From Kapaibacterium sp044224925 (GTDB taxonomy: Bacteria; Bacteroidota; Ignavibacteria; Kapaibacteriales; Kapaibacteriaceae): 64,000 nucleotides of DNA. A program made the translations under genes and the position numbers. Where the stretch lies: assembly GCA_044224925.1 (NCBI GenBank), contig JBGAJM010000006.1, positions 168,171-232,170 of the forward strand. The letters are read 5' to 3'. Below the pieces are notes generated by a model. It was given only the letters and a program-made list of their open reading frames with translations. It made no database searches and was not told the origin of the DNA. Numbering within the stretch: the stretch's first letter is position 1; each line of letters opens with the position of its first letter. This document shows, piece by piece, positions 1-8,100 of this stretch.

Positions 1-54
1 CTTCGCAAACAGTACGAACGAATCAACCTTCAACGCCTTGCTGATCCGTTCCAA
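1..54 (-). repeat. 54-bp inverted copy of the xre gene 3' part (cut by window edge)
   Basis: Positions 1-54 are a perfect reverse-complement match to 5050-5103, the last third of the XRE regulator gene. Translated on the minus strand this gives the same residues as the regulator tail (LERISKALKV and onward). Just beyond position 54 the match ends. The upstream minus-strand frame stays open for about 20 codons but does not resemble the helix-turn-helix core. It is therefore a truncated or diverged second copy. Its true length is unknown because it runs off the left edge. Confidence 0.85.
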
Positions 55-422
55 GTTTTTCTGGAACTGGCAGGTCATACGGGTAAATACCTCATTTATC
101 GTCACGATTCAGAAATCTCACCGATTTCGTCCAAAACCCAATTCCATATCACCAGAAGATTCGTTCCTATTGGTGCAGCGTACCGTTGAAAACATCTCAG
201 GGCAGAATCTTTGAACGTGAGTAAGAAAGCGAAGTCTTAGGGCTACAGTATTTGGAATGCTATTCCGGAGTAGTATTTCAAATCACAGTCTTAAGGTCTC
301 AGTCTTTCTGTTACGTCGTTCTGCTCTCAGCCACTGGTGTCAACGGTCGTTGAGTAAAACTGTGCCCGAAGGAAAGTTCTTGCTTAAGGATTCCTAAGGG
401 CACAAATTTCAACCAATGTTTT
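55..422. other. Non-coding stretch ahead of the IS1595-type transposase
   Basis: I see no convincing gene here; short ORFs on both strands lack recognisable content. The stretch should carry the transposase promoter and one transposon end. A 7-bp inverted repeat, TGTGCCC at 361-367 and GGGCACA at 398-404, flanks a near-palindrome (CTTAAGGATTCCTAAGG, 383-399) just upstream of the transposase start. It could be a control site. I could not find a matching terminal repeat on the other side. Confidence 0.4.
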
Positions 423-437
423 ATGGAGAACGTTCTT

Positions 438-1490
438 ATGAACCTACTCTCTTTTGCGAGGCTGACAGAAAGTGAAGCCCGCGCCCACGTTGAACAGCTT
501 CTCCTCTGGAGGGACGGCGGTCTCTGCTGCCCTCGTTGCTCCAGCAAAAACGCCTTCGCCCTCAGTGGGAAGGCGGCTGAACGAGGAATCTACCGTTGTC
601 GAGATTGCAAGAAGGACTTCACAGTTAGAACTGGAACGATACTCGCTGGTAGCCACCAGTCGTATGGTAACTGGCTCTACGTCATGAGTCGTATGGCTGG
701 TACGAGTAAGGGTATTTCAGCCAAGCAGGTCGCCAAGGATCTCGGTATAGGGTACCGTTCGGCATGGCACATGTGCCATCGAATACGTGAAGCAATGCGA
801 GCATTGGATGCAACGAAACTGGAAGGGATCGTTGAAGTCGATGAAGCGTACTGCGGTAGTAGACGACGCAAAGACGGTTTCAAGAACAAACGTGGAAGAG
901 GTACAACAATGCAGCCCGTAATTGGAGCGTTGGCTCGTGACGGAAACGTTCGTACGCGTGTTGTGTCTGACGTGACGAAGAAGAGTATCCACAAGTTCGT
1001 GCTTGAGACGGTCGACCCCAAAAGCACGTTGATGACCGATGAATTCCAGAGCTACAGCGGTCTCAACGCGAAGTTCGAAGGCGGACACCACGTCGTTCGA
1101 CACGGAGAGAAAGAGTACGCCCTTCCTGGTGGAATCAACAGCAACACGATTGAGTCGTTCTTCTCAACCATCAAGAAGCCGATTAGAGCAACGTTCCACA
1201 GCGTAACACCCAAGCACCTCCAACGATACATGTACGAGTTCGAGTATCGTTGGAATCATCGAAAGCTTGATCCCGTTGACTCGGTCAACAATCTCATCAC
1301 GCAATGCCCTCGTAAATCCCTAACTTTTCGTTCACTGGTTGCAACCCCAGTTCCTCCACGTTTCGTGAACAGTTATGCAAGAAAGCAACAACGAGAACCC
1401 AGAAAAGAACGAGAAGGCGAGTTTCTCTGGACAACAGCCACCCCAATCAAACGAGGACGCAAACCGAGAAGCAAAGAAAACGCTCTTTGA
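438..1490 (+). CDS. IS1595-family transposase (zinc ribbon + DDE)
   Basis: Transposase of the IS1595/ISXO2 type. About 350 residues. An N-terminal zinc ribbon (CCPRC near residue 31, then CRDC near 54) precedes a central DDE/N nuclease domain. The candidate acidic residues lie in VDEAYCG (about 136), LMTDEFQSY (about 200) and NTIESFFSTIK (about 236). The C-terminus ends in a basic KRGRKPR AT-hook-like tail. ATG 438 is preferred over 423 because GGAGA lies 8 bases upstream. The gene looks intact. Its 3' end overlaps a small ORF in another frame (1375-1602). I found no terminal inverted repeats, so the element borders are undefined. Confidence 0.88.
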   Translation: MNLLSFARLTESEARAHVEQLLLWRDGGLCCPRCSSKNAFALSGKAAERGIYRCRDCKKDFTVRTGTILAGSHQSYGNWLYVMSRMAGTSKGISAKQVAKDLGIGYRSAWHMCHRIREAMRALDATKLEGIVEVDEAYCGSRRRKDGFKNKRGRGTTMQPVIGALARDGNVRTRVVSDVTKKSIHKFVLETVDPKSTLMTDEFQSYSGLNAKFEGGHHVVRHGEKEYALPGGINSNTIESFFSTIKKPIRATFHSVTPKHLQRYMYEFEYRWNHRKLDPVDSVNNLITQCPRKSLTFRSLVATPVPPRFVNSYARKQQREPRKEREGEFLWTTATPIKRGRKPRSKENAL

Positions 1491-1602
1491 GGTGATCGAA
1501 GCTCTTGATGAAGAAACAAGAGCAGAGCTTGACAAGGTTTCTATTGAAGATTTGGTCGACATCATCCGGAAGGACAGAGACAGGCGCAACAAGCTCTCTT
1601 GA
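1375..1602 (+). CDS. Small acidic protein overlapping the transposase end
   Basis: 75-residue ORF starting 116 bases before the transposase stop, in a different frame. It continues past that stop to a TGA at 1600, directly before a terminator. The product has an unstructured Asn/Glu/Gln-rich first half and a charged helical second half (FEVIEALDEETRAEL). I do not recognise a family. The position between transposase and terminator suggests an accessory gene of the element, but it may be a fortuitous ORF; no strong ribosome-binding site is seen. Confidence 0.4.
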   Translation: MQESNNENPEKNEKASFSGQQPPQSNEDANREAKKTLFEVIEALDEETRAELDKVSIEDLVDIIRKDRDRRNKLS

Positions 1603-1619
1603 ATGTACTGACATAAGGA

Positions 1620-1654
1620 GACCCCAATGTGTGAGCATTGGGGTCTTTCTGTTT
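1620..1654 (+). terminator. Rho-independent terminator after the IS1595-type unit
   Basis: A 10-bp perfect stem (GACCCCAATG / CATTGGGGTC) with a 6-base loop is followed by TTTCTGTTT. It ends the plus-strand transposase unit. It also abuts the stop codon of the minus-strand OB-fold gene, so it may work in both directions, though the minus-strand U tract is poor. Confidence 0.85.
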
Positions 1655-2141
1655 ACTTACTGATGGTGCAGTCGTCGACCTTCGGGAAGAACGTTTTCCC
1701 GTCTCCCGTACCGATGAATGTGATGCGCTGGCCTTTCGTAATGGCCGCCGCGTTCACATCGTCCGATAGGCTACAAGTCACCTCTTCCACGAAGTCTCCT
1801 GCCTTCAATGATACCTGAACCGTGCCGAGAATCTTCTCGACCTTCTCCACGGTTCCCGTGATTGCAATCAACTTGTCCTTGAACTTCTCGTCTGCTGCAA
1901 CTTCGTTGCCTTCATACTCTTTGTAATACTCGCTTGCTGTTATGGCAATGGGCTTGGGAGACTCCGCCTTTGCTGGCTCGGTGGCCACCTGACCGCTGCC
2001 TGAAGTTGCCGTTGAACCTCTTTCTACGTTTCCGGACTCACCACTCTTGTTCCTGCTCGCCACTGCTGCAACAACGATCACCACGATCAGCCACACCCAC
2101 CACTTTTTGTACCACGCCTTCTTGGGACGTTCTTCACCACT
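1653..2141 (-). pseudogene. OB-fold membrane protein gene split by IS21 (3' part)
   Basis: This is nearly all of a gene for a 163-residue protein: a basic, Trp-rich N-terminus, one membrane segment (about residues 14-28), a Ser/Gly-rich linker, and a C-terminal tRNA_anti-like/OB-fold domain (ITASEYYKEY, then DKLIAITGTVEKV, ending DGKTFFPKVDDC). The original start is at 4810-4808, with GGAGGG upstream at 4815-4820. The IS21-family element sits between codons 2 and 3, so the two parts are now 2.66 kb apart. The frame stays open back into the element to 2309. A hybrid product with about 56 foreign residues could therefore still be made if the region is transcribed from istB. The family function is not established. 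Confidence 0.75.
2136..2141. repeat. Target-site duplication of the IS21 element, left copy
   Basis: ACCACT at 2136-2141 directly precedes the element's left end. It is repeated at 4802-4807 directly after the right end. Six base pairs lies in the usual 4-8 bp range of IS21-family duplications. Removing the element and one copy rejoins the OB-fold gene in frame at its start codon. Confidence 0.85.
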
Positions 2142-2217
2142 TGCGTATTCCGATGATATCGGCCACGTATTCCGATTGATGTCGGCCACTTGACGGAGCG
2201 GAGCGACGTTGGTGTTG

Positions 2218-2976
2218 CTATTTACGAAGATGGCCGGAATCGTCCATAGAATCGGTTCGTTTTCGCATGGAGTCACCGGTGAGATTGATGATATGAGCAA
2301 TGTGAACAAGCCTGTCTAGAATGGCATCAGCCAGTGTTGGATCGGCCATCGTTTTGTGCCATGTTTCAACGGGTAACTGGCTGGTGATCATCGTTGATCG
2401 ACGGCGATGGCGATCATCGAGCACTTCGAGCATATCTGTCTGTTGTGCATGCGTCATGCGCACAAGGCCCCAATCGTCGATGACGATGAGATCCGTGCGA
2501 GCGAGTTTCTTGAGAATGCGGAGATATCGTCCGTCACCGCGTGCCAGTTGTAGTTCTTCAAGAAGTCGTGGCAGCCGATAGTAGAGTGCGGTGTATCCCT
2601 CCATACATGCACTATGAGCAAGCGCACACGCAAGGAAACTCTTACCGACACCTGTTGCTCCGGTGATCAAAATATTCTGATGCTGTCGAATCCATTCGCC
2701 GCTTGTGAGCGAGAGGATGAGTTGTTTATTGATGCCACGTGCTTTACGGAAATCGATGTCCGGCAGCGATGCCATCTGCCGCAGTCCGGCACGCCTGAGT
2801 CGGCCATGTAGTTGTAGGTTGGCGCGTGTGGTGGCTTCCCGGTCCACCATCAGGCCAAGCCTATCATCAAACGATAGTGATGCAACATCGGGCATGTCGT
2901 ACTGCTCACGCAGTGCGGTGGCCATGCCATGCAGTCGGAGCGCGTCCAAGCGCTCAATGGTTGGATGTGTCAGCAT
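2218..2976 (-). CDS. istB: IS21 helper ATPase IstB
   Basis: AAA+ ATPase that assists IstA in target selection. 252 residues from ATG 2976, which is preceded by AGGAGA. Walker A is GATGVGKS (about residue 104) and Walker B is LIVIDDW (about 163). The N-terminal IstB helical region starts LTHPTIERLDALRLHGM. The start lies 23 bases inside the end of istA, so translation is probably coupled. The length is normal for the family. Confidence 0.95.
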   Translation of the reverse strand: MLTHPTIERLDALRLHGMATALREQYDMPDVASLSFDDRLGLMVDREATTRANLQLHGRLRRAGLRQMASLPDIDFRKARGINKQLILSLTSGEWIRQHQNILITGATGVGKSFLACALAHSACMEGYTALYYRLPRLLEELQLARGDGRYLRILKKLARTDLIVIDDWGLVRMTHAQQTDMLEVLDDRHRRRSTMITSQLPVETWHKTMADPTLADAILDRLVHIAHIINLTGDSMRKRTDSMDDSGHLRK

Positions 2977-4561
2977 GATTCCTGTCTCCTGATATCGTGG
3001 ATGAAACGTCGCGTTGGGCAAAGAGTGCCGGACCGCGAATATTGGAATGGTGTACAATGGTGGAATCTTCTTCGTTTACGACCGGTGATGCACGGCGGTC
3101 ACGGCCTGTCTCGAGGATGGATCGGATGCTGCGCAGGCGAACGGCACCGATCTGGAGCGCCACCGATGCAGCCGCTTCCATCCGCTCGACGGAATAGCTC
3201 TTATGCAGACGAATCAAGCCGAGACAGGTGCGGAACCCTTGTTCTGGATGTGCGCGATGCTCCATGATGCGTTCTGCCAGTAGTGCCGTCTCCGGTCCGA
3301 TCGTGCGCGCCCATTGCAGGATACGCTCGGGTGTCCACTCAGCATACCGACGATGCGACGAGGGCATGTGCTCATCCACCGTCGTGTGCGCACCCTTGTG
3401 GCGACTGCGTCGGTGCGACGCAATACGGCGCATGTCGATGTAGCACTCAACGGTGAGTGCTGTCGTACGCACATCGACTTCCGTGCGTGCATACTTGTAG
3501 GGTACGCTGTAGTAGTGGCCATCATGGGCAATGTGATAATCGATGTTCACTCGTGCTTTTGACCACTCGGCACAGACGTATGGCATTCGTGGTAGCGGTT
3601 GTAATGCAGGCTTGTCGAGTTCTTCGAACCGGCTGCGGCGGTTGCCGGGCAGCTTCTGAAACGGTCGATTGTTCACGACGTCGAGCAACTCCGCGATCGC
3701 TTCGTTGAGTGCGTGCAGCGAGAAGAAGGTTCGGTTGCGTAGTGGTGCGAGGATCTCACGCTCGGTGATCTGGACACCTGTTTCCACCTTTGCTTTATCG
3801 CGTGGCTTACGCACGCGCGCCGGTAGGATGGCCACGCCATAGTATGCGGCGAACTCCTCGTACGAGCGATTGATGTCCGGGTCGTAACGGCACGGGCGTT
3901 TGACGCCACTACGGAGATTGTCATTGATGATGAGTTGTGGTACGCCGCCGATGAAGCGCAAGGCACGTACATGCGAAGCAATCCAGTCATGCACCTGTTG
4001 TGTTTCCGTCGCTTCTACATATAACAGATTGCTGCATCCAAGTGTGGCAACAAAGATCTGCACCTGCCTGATGTCACCTGTTTCGGGATCCACCACCGGC
4101 ATCGTCATGCCCGCATAGTCGACAAACAGTCGCTCGCCCGGTGCATGATGCTGGCGCATAACGACGTCAATGGTGCCTGTCCAGCTTCGATACAATTCGC
4201 AGTAGCGACTATAGCCGTAGCCGTCCGCGTACTGCTCTCTGTACTCTTTCCAGAGGAGCTGAAGCGTTACGCCCTTGCGCTGGAGTTCCTTGTGTACATC
4301 CGCCCAGTTGGGTAGCGTACGCACCGGCAGGGTCACGACCGGAGTGCTCTCGCCGCGCAGCAACGCACGCACATCCTGCTCACCCAACATTCCCGGCAGG
4401 GGCCATGTCCAACCCAGTTCGTGCGCGCGCTTCACGTACGTGGCGACGGTTGAACGTGCGACCCCGACGCTACGGGCGATCTGCCGCTCACTCAGCGACG
4501 TGGTCAAAGCCAGACGAAGTACTTCTCGGATGGTACGCATGGATATCGCTCGTGCAGGCAT
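2954..4561 (-). CDS. istA: IS21 transposase IstA
   Basis: DDE transposase of about 535 residues. An N-terminal helix-turn-helix (SERQIARSVGVARSTVATYV, about residues 24-43) is followed by the rve core. The first Asp is in FVDYAG (about 147), the second in INDNLRSG, and the Glu in KAKVETGV. A Mu-type C-terminal beta-barrel follows. ATG 4561 follows GGAGAGAAGTG and is preferred to the GTG one codon upstream. The length is full for IS21. Confidence 0.95.
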   Translation of the reverse strand: MPARAISMRTIREVLRLALTTSLSERQIARSVGVARSTVATYVKRAHELGWTWPLPGMLGEQDVRALLRGESTPVVTLPVRTLPNWADVHKELQRKGVTLQLLWKEYREQYADGYGYSRYCELYRSWTGTIDVVMRQHHAPGERLFVDYAGMTMPVVDPETGDIRQVQIFVATLGCSNLLYVEATETQQVHDWIASHVRALRFIGGVPQLIINDNLRSGVKRPCRYDPDINRSYEEFAAYYGVAILPARVRKPRDKAKVETGVQITEREILAPLRNRTFFSLHALNEAIAELLDVVNNRPFQKLPGNRRSRFEELDKPALQPLPRMPYVCAEWSKARVNIDYHIAHDGHYYSVPYKYARTEVDVRTTALTVECYIDMRRIASHRRSRHKGAHTTVDEHMPSSHRRYAEWTPERILQWARTIGPETALLAERIMEHRAHPEQGFRTCLGLIRLHKSYSVERMEAAASVALQIGAVRLRSIRSILETGRDRRASPVVNEEDSTIVHHSNIRGPALFAQRDVSSTISGDRNHADTSNH

Positions 4562-4801
4562 CACTTCTCTCCAGAATACTTAATGATTTCTGGAGGAGGA
4601 TAACCTCAGTGAACAAATACCCAGCGTCGCTCAGATCATGTCGTCATGAAACGATCGCGCCGTATTCCAATCGATGGCGGCCAACCGTTACGATTCATCA
4701 GCCAATGTGGCCGACTTCGGTCGTATTCGGTGGCCAATTTCCGTTGGAATAGGTGGCCGACTTCGTTTGGAATAGGTGGCCGACTTGCGTCGGAATATGC
4801 A

Positions 4802-4810
4802 ACCACTCAT
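4802..4810 (-). pseudogene. Displaced start of the OB-fold gene
   Basis: The minus-strand ATG at 4810-4808 plus AGT and GGT (4807-4802) are the first codons of the gene whose body lies at 1653-2141. GGAGGG five bases upstream is a good ribosome-binding site. The site therefore still has transcription and translation signals but now reads straight into the IS21 right end. Confidence 0.7.
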
Positions 4811-4842
4811 ACCAGCCCTCCGAATGAGATTGTAGAAATCGC

Positions 4843-4863
4843 ATTAGACCCGTGCGGTCTAAT
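4843..4863. promoter_or_regulatory. Palindromic operator between divergent genes
   Basis: Perfect 8-bp inverted repeat, ATTAGACC / GGTCTAAT, with a 5-base spacer (CGTGC). It lies between the start of the disrupted OB-fold gene (4810, minus) and the XRE regulator start (4897, plus). Size and placement fit an autoregulatory site for the adjacent small XRE protein. That it binds this protein is inference. Confidence 0.55.
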
Positions 4864-4896
4864 GACCTTGGGGCGAATATCCGCAGTTTTTGGCCT

Positions 4897-5109
4897 ATGG
4901 GCAACTTAAAACTGTTGGTAGGGCAAAATGTCCGTAAGTGTAGGCTAGCCAATGGGTTGACGCAAGAGCAGCTTGCAGCACGTGCTGAAATGACCAATGA
5001 CTATATCTCGAGGCTCGAACTTGGGAAGGAGAACCCTTCCTTGGAGACTTTGGAACGGATCAGCAAGGCGTTGAAGGTTGATTCGTTCGTACTGTTTGCG
5101 AAGGGGTAA
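4897..5109 (+). CDS. Small XRE-family transcriptional regulator
   Basis: 70-residue one-domain Cro/C1-type DNA-binding protein. The five-helix fold is visible as LVGQNVRKCRLANGLTQEQL, then ISRLELGKENPSLETLERI. ATG 4897 is chosen over GTG 4852 because the family domain begins there and the upstream start would overlap the palindrome at 4843-4863. There is no clear Shine-Dalgarno sequence. Small solitary XRE proteins of this size resemble restriction-modification controllers, but no such system is next to it. Its 3' third is duplicated in inverted orientation at 1-54. Confidence 0.85.
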   Translation: MGNLKLLVGQNVRKCRLANGLTQEQLAARAEMTNDYISRLELGKENPSLETLERISKALKVDSFVLFAKG

Positions 5110-5190
5110 AGCTCACTGGAGGTACCCCTCATAGCAAAAGTGACTCCCTTGACAGTTATAAGGGAATACAGTAACCCCAAGGGCAAGAAC

Positions 5191-5340
5191 ATGGAAAAGA
5201 TTGATATTCGTTCACTGGTTGAGTCTGCAACTCCGGTATCTATGATCGTGAAGGCAGTGCTTGAGGAAAAGCATGTGGAAGTGAATGAGCCCGTCACTGA
5301 GAGTGACCAGTTCAATGAGGAACAGAGCCTACAAAATTAA
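5191..5340 (+). CDS. Short hypothetical protein after xre
   Basis: 49 codons from ATG 5191 (a longer reading from GTG 5140 is possible). The product is acidic with no recognised domain. It follows the XRE gene by 81 bases on the same strand, so it could be co-transcribed. A TTGACA at 5149-5154 may be promoter-like. Evidence that it is real is weak. Confidence 0.3.
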   Translation: MEKIDIRSLVESATPVSMIVKAVLEEKHVEVNEPVTESDQFNEEQSLQN

Positions 5341-5371
5341 ATCTCGATAAATTATCTACTGGGCTAGTATA

Positions 5372-5884
5372 TCAAAATGCATATCCGATACTAAATGTGA
5401 CGATTGGCAGCATTTCTGCACCACCAATGGAGTAGAAACCACCAAGACAGAATCTTCCAGAAAAGCCACCTTGTTGCCCCTCAAATCTATAACCTGCTCC
5501 AAAAGTTGGATTTAATGCTGAATACGCCAAGTGCCGAGTCTGTTCATATCCATCCTTAACCCAAACTGTTTGAAAGCTGCACCCACCATATAGATCAATA
5601 TGGTGGGTGCCATGGAAGAACACAGTTCGAATCTCTACTGGCAAGAAATTTGCATTCTGCAGTTGTAAACCATAACCTGTTGATACCCTTAGTGACTGAA
5701 CGATCGACAAACTATCAAATTTTAAAAGTCGTAATTCTGCGTTCAATGACACCAATTGCTTCCCAGATCCCCCAAAACCAATATGCAATGCGAACCGTGG
5801 TTGTGAACGCATCGTACTTGTTTGCCCTGATAACAAAGTCAGCAACAAGCACACTATCAGACCGAGTATTCGGCGTCTACTCAT
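5372..5884 (-). CDS. Small outer-membrane beta-barrel-like protein (module A)
   Basis: 170 residues from ATG 5884, with AGGA just upstream. A strongly hydrophobic signal peptide (ILGLIVCLLLTLLSG) is followed by alternating beta strands and a final strand ending SIGYAF with a terminal Phe, as in outer-membrane barrels. The pattern GYRFEGQQGGF-x2-R is shared with the protein at 9283-9894 (GYRYQSQNGGF-x2-R), so the two are paralogues. It lies 127 bases downstream of the cysteine-rich PLA2-like gene on the same strand. Function is unknown. Base composition is AT-richer than the core genes. Confidence 0.65.
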   Translation of the reverse strand: MSRRRILGLIVCLLLTLLSGQTSTMRSQPRFALHIGFGGSGKQLVSLNAELRLLKFDSLSIVQSLRVSTGYGLQLQNANFLPVEIRTVFFHGTHHIDLYGGCSFQTVWVKDGYEQTRHLAYSALNPTFGAGYRFEGQQGGFSGRFCLGGFYSIGGAEMLPIVTFSIGYAF

Positions 5885-6011
5885 GTTCCTAATAGGAAAG
5901 ATCATAGTATCTGTGCGGTTCATTGTTTACATGGAAGAAATCACCACTGAGTTGTTGATTGGTTTTCATTGGAGAATGGGATTTCAAGGAATCAACTCGC
6001 ATCATCCTCCC

Positions 6012-7439
6012 TTAAGCAAATGGTTTTGATGTTTTCACATCGATATTTTTGCAGAAATCACCTGATACTGATTTCGGTGTTCCGTTACAACATGGAAGAT
6101 CATCAGCCTTCCGCAGTCTAAGCGTTTTCACACCTGGATTAGGACAAAACTTCCAGTGATACACCTCGCACACGTCGCAGTAATACTCGCAGTCGAAGCA
6201 GCCCTTTTCTCTATCAGGGCATCTTTTCTTAATCTCAGAAATTGGTGGCATACACGATTCTTGTGTACCAGGGCAACATAGGTTACCATTAGCATTTCCA
6301 ACGTGTCTATACCCAGTTGCCTTTCCAGTCTCAATATTGTAACTGCATTTCCAAGTACAATGGCTACAATCAGACGCCTTTCCTGCTTCGGCACAAACAT
6401 CACGACAAGGATTGTCGCAAAGAGCGGTTGGAACATCGCCACCGCATAGACAAGAGTCCTTATTGCGACCTCCGTAGCCAATCAAATCACTGTCATGAAT
6501 CAAGTTGGCCCATGACGCCACGAAAATCTCAGTTAGAACAAAGAAAACAGCCACTTGTGCTAACAGCTGTGCATAACCACCCCAAATAACGCCGCAAGCA
6601 GGGTCAATTTTTGCCAAGCCCTGATCTAGAGTAGCTGCTGCAAAACATGCCACTACCTTCTCATCAGCTCCCATGGCCTCGAGGTTGCTGACGGAACACC
6701 ACAAATCAATATCATGTTGTTTGCAACACGATAAAGTGTCAATTTCAATCTCTTGGGTTTTAAAGAGAAAGCAATTAATCCACATGTAGAACCGACCGTC
6801 CTTTGTAACCAGGTTGGTGGCAGGTTCAGGAAGATTGCATGCATAATCATGGCTAAAATTAAACTTTCCATTGTTTGGATCTCTGTCACCACAAGCAACT
6901 TCGTTAATTGATTCACTACGTTTGTCCTTCCTCAAACGATTCCGATTTGCTTTGGCTCTCTCAAACGAATAAAACAGCGTCGGAAAGAACAATGCAATTA
7001 GCCCAAGTGAATCATCTGGCAAATGAAACAGCTTGTCACCTCTACTTGATAACACAAGGTTGCGCCCATTTCTCTCAAAGAACATCAATATTGGAACCTT
7101 GCTGCCTAATCTCATTCGAAGCGCAACTCCTTTCCCATCGTTTGATTCAACCATTTCAACTGTTGCTCTTTCTGTCGCTCCGAATTGCAAGATAGTAGTG
7201 GAAGTTGTTTCATTCAGTGAAACACTAGAAGCGTTGGTTGCGACCCAATTGCCCCCGTTATCACTAAAGCTAAGTTCGTTTGTAACAAAACTCTCTATAT
7301 GCTTGCGTTTCACAGCATCAATTCGATCAACGTGACGGAGCATTTGATCAAAGATGCTGTTACTACTTTTAGCATTACGGCTGCCCAAATTGCTCAAGGA
7401 TATCGATGCAAATGGAGCAATACGTGGTTGAAGAATCAC
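6012..7439 (-). CDS. Cysteine-rich membrane protein with PLA2-like motif (module A)
   Basis: 475 residues. Residues 1 to about 185 form a domain I do not recognise. Next comes F-x-HD-x2-C (FNFSHDYAC), then LSCCKQHD (about 243-250) with a further Cys four residues on, then an Ala-Asp pair before a helix. This resembles the secreted phospholipase A2 active-site helix (CC-x2-HD) with a downstream Asp. A hydrophobic segment follows (YAQLLAQVAVFFVLTEIFVA). Then a Cys-rich tail begins SCLCGGDVPTALC and holds about 20 more cysteines. No calcium loop is obvious, so activity is uncertain. The same block order occurs in 8345-9145. It sits 13 bases after 7453-8058 and before a beta-barrel gene. A disulfide-rich exported toxin or enzyme is possible, but that is inference. 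Confidence 0.6.
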   Translation of the reverse strand: MILQPRIAPFASISLSNLGSRNAKSSNSIFDQMLRHVDRIDAVKRKHIESFVTNELSFSDNGGNWVATNASSVSLNETTSTTILQFGATERATVEMVESNDGKGVALRMRLGSKVPILMFFERNGRNLVLSSRGDKLFHLPDDSLGLIALFFPTLFYSFERAKANRNRLRKDKRSESINEVACGDRDPNNGKFNFSHDYACNLPEPATNLVTKDGRFYMWINCFLFKTQEIEIDTLSCCKQHDIDLWCSVSNLEAMGADEKVVACFAAATLDQGLAKIDPACGVIWGGYAQLLAQVAVFFVLTEIFVASWANLIHDSDLIGYGGRNKDSCLCGGDVPTALCDNPCRDVCAEAGKASDCSHCTWKCSYNIETGKATGYRHVGNANGNLCCPGTQESCMPPISEIKKRCPDREKGCFDCEYYCDVCEVYHWKFCPNPGVKTLRLRKADDLPCCNGTPKSVSGDFCKNIDVKTSKPFA

Positions 7440-7452
7440 CTGTTACTCCTCA

Positions 7453-8058
7453 TTACAAAGCAACAATATCCATTTCAAACATCGAGTAATCCGGTGTTGA
7501 GTTGTTGTTTATTCCCATCAAACCCAGAGAGTATCGACCTGGTGTCTTCAACACAATCGACAAAGTCTGAGCTCCCGAGTATGAGCCTCCTGCCCAGCGA
7601 AACACAGGAATCGTTCCCTGAGCATCCCCTCTCGTTGCAGCGTTGTCAAGTAAGCTGAGTTGAAACTCTGTAAACAAGGGTGAAGATCCGACTGCAAGAG
7701 GGATTGAATTTGTCCAACCAATGCCAGCACGAAGAAATATGGTTTTCCTCAACGGTGGCGCAGTCGTTGCCAAGACATTCACTGACGTATTCTCAAAGTT
7801 CCATGAAGCAGCATCAAACACCTGTTGTTGCTCATCAGAGGCGTTTGTTGTTAAGACTGAGTTACCAGAGTAAGCGATTGGTGAGTTAATCCAGACCGAG
7901 CTACCAGCGGGCTTGTTGTAATCAGAGCTCAAATACCATTTTCCAGCTACCCCACCTATCCCAACCAACGCGATCAATTCACGCGGATCTGTTGGGACTT
8001 GGCAGAGGTAATCGTTCCAACTGCGTACTACTTGGCGAGAATTGCAACCACAGCCCAT
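7453..8058 (-). CDS. Unknown 201-aa protein, first gene of module A operon
   Basis: Starts at ATG 8058 with GAGGGG six bases upstream; an upstream ATG at 8100 is less likely. The N-terminus is MGCGCNSRQ, followed by a Gly/Ala-rich hydrophobic stretch (ELIALVGIGGVAGKWY) and a beta-rich, Ser/Thr/Asn-rich body. I recognise no family. The stop is 13 bases before the PLA2-like gene, so the two are probably one operon. No counterpart is seen next to module B. The composition recalls structural phage proteins, but that is only an impression. Confidence 0.55.
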   Translation of the reverse strand: MGCGCNSRQVVRSWNDYLCQVPTDPRELIALVGIGGVAGKWYLSSDYNKPAGSSVWINSPIAYSGNSVLTTNASDEQQQVFDAASWNFENTSVNVLATTAPPLRKTIFLRAGIGWTNSIPLAVGSSPLFTEFQLSLLDNAATRGDAQGTIPVFRWAGGSYSGAQTLSIVLKTPGRYSLGLMGINNNSTPDYSMFEMDIVAL

Positions 8059-8100
8059 TTTAACCCCTCGAAACGATTTGTAAAAACGTCGTTTACGCAC

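Larger units (their letters stand above)
2142..4801 (-). mobile_element. Complete IS21-family insertion sequence
   Basis: 2660 bp, bounded by 5'-TGCGTATTCCG at the left and CGGAATATGCA at the right (the reverse complement starts TGCATATTCCG). Both ends carry repeated subterminal units of the form TATTCC-n7-TCGGCCAC, about two on the left (2146-2194) and at least three on the right (about 4709-4797), as is typical for IS21. It encodes istA and istB on the minus strand and is flanked by the duplication ACCACT. Nothing looks degraded, which suggests recent insertion. Confidence 0.92.

Noticed and set aside
5103..5128. GGGGTA / TACCCC inverted repeat as xre terminator
   Set aside because: Only 6 bp with a 14-base loop and no U tract.
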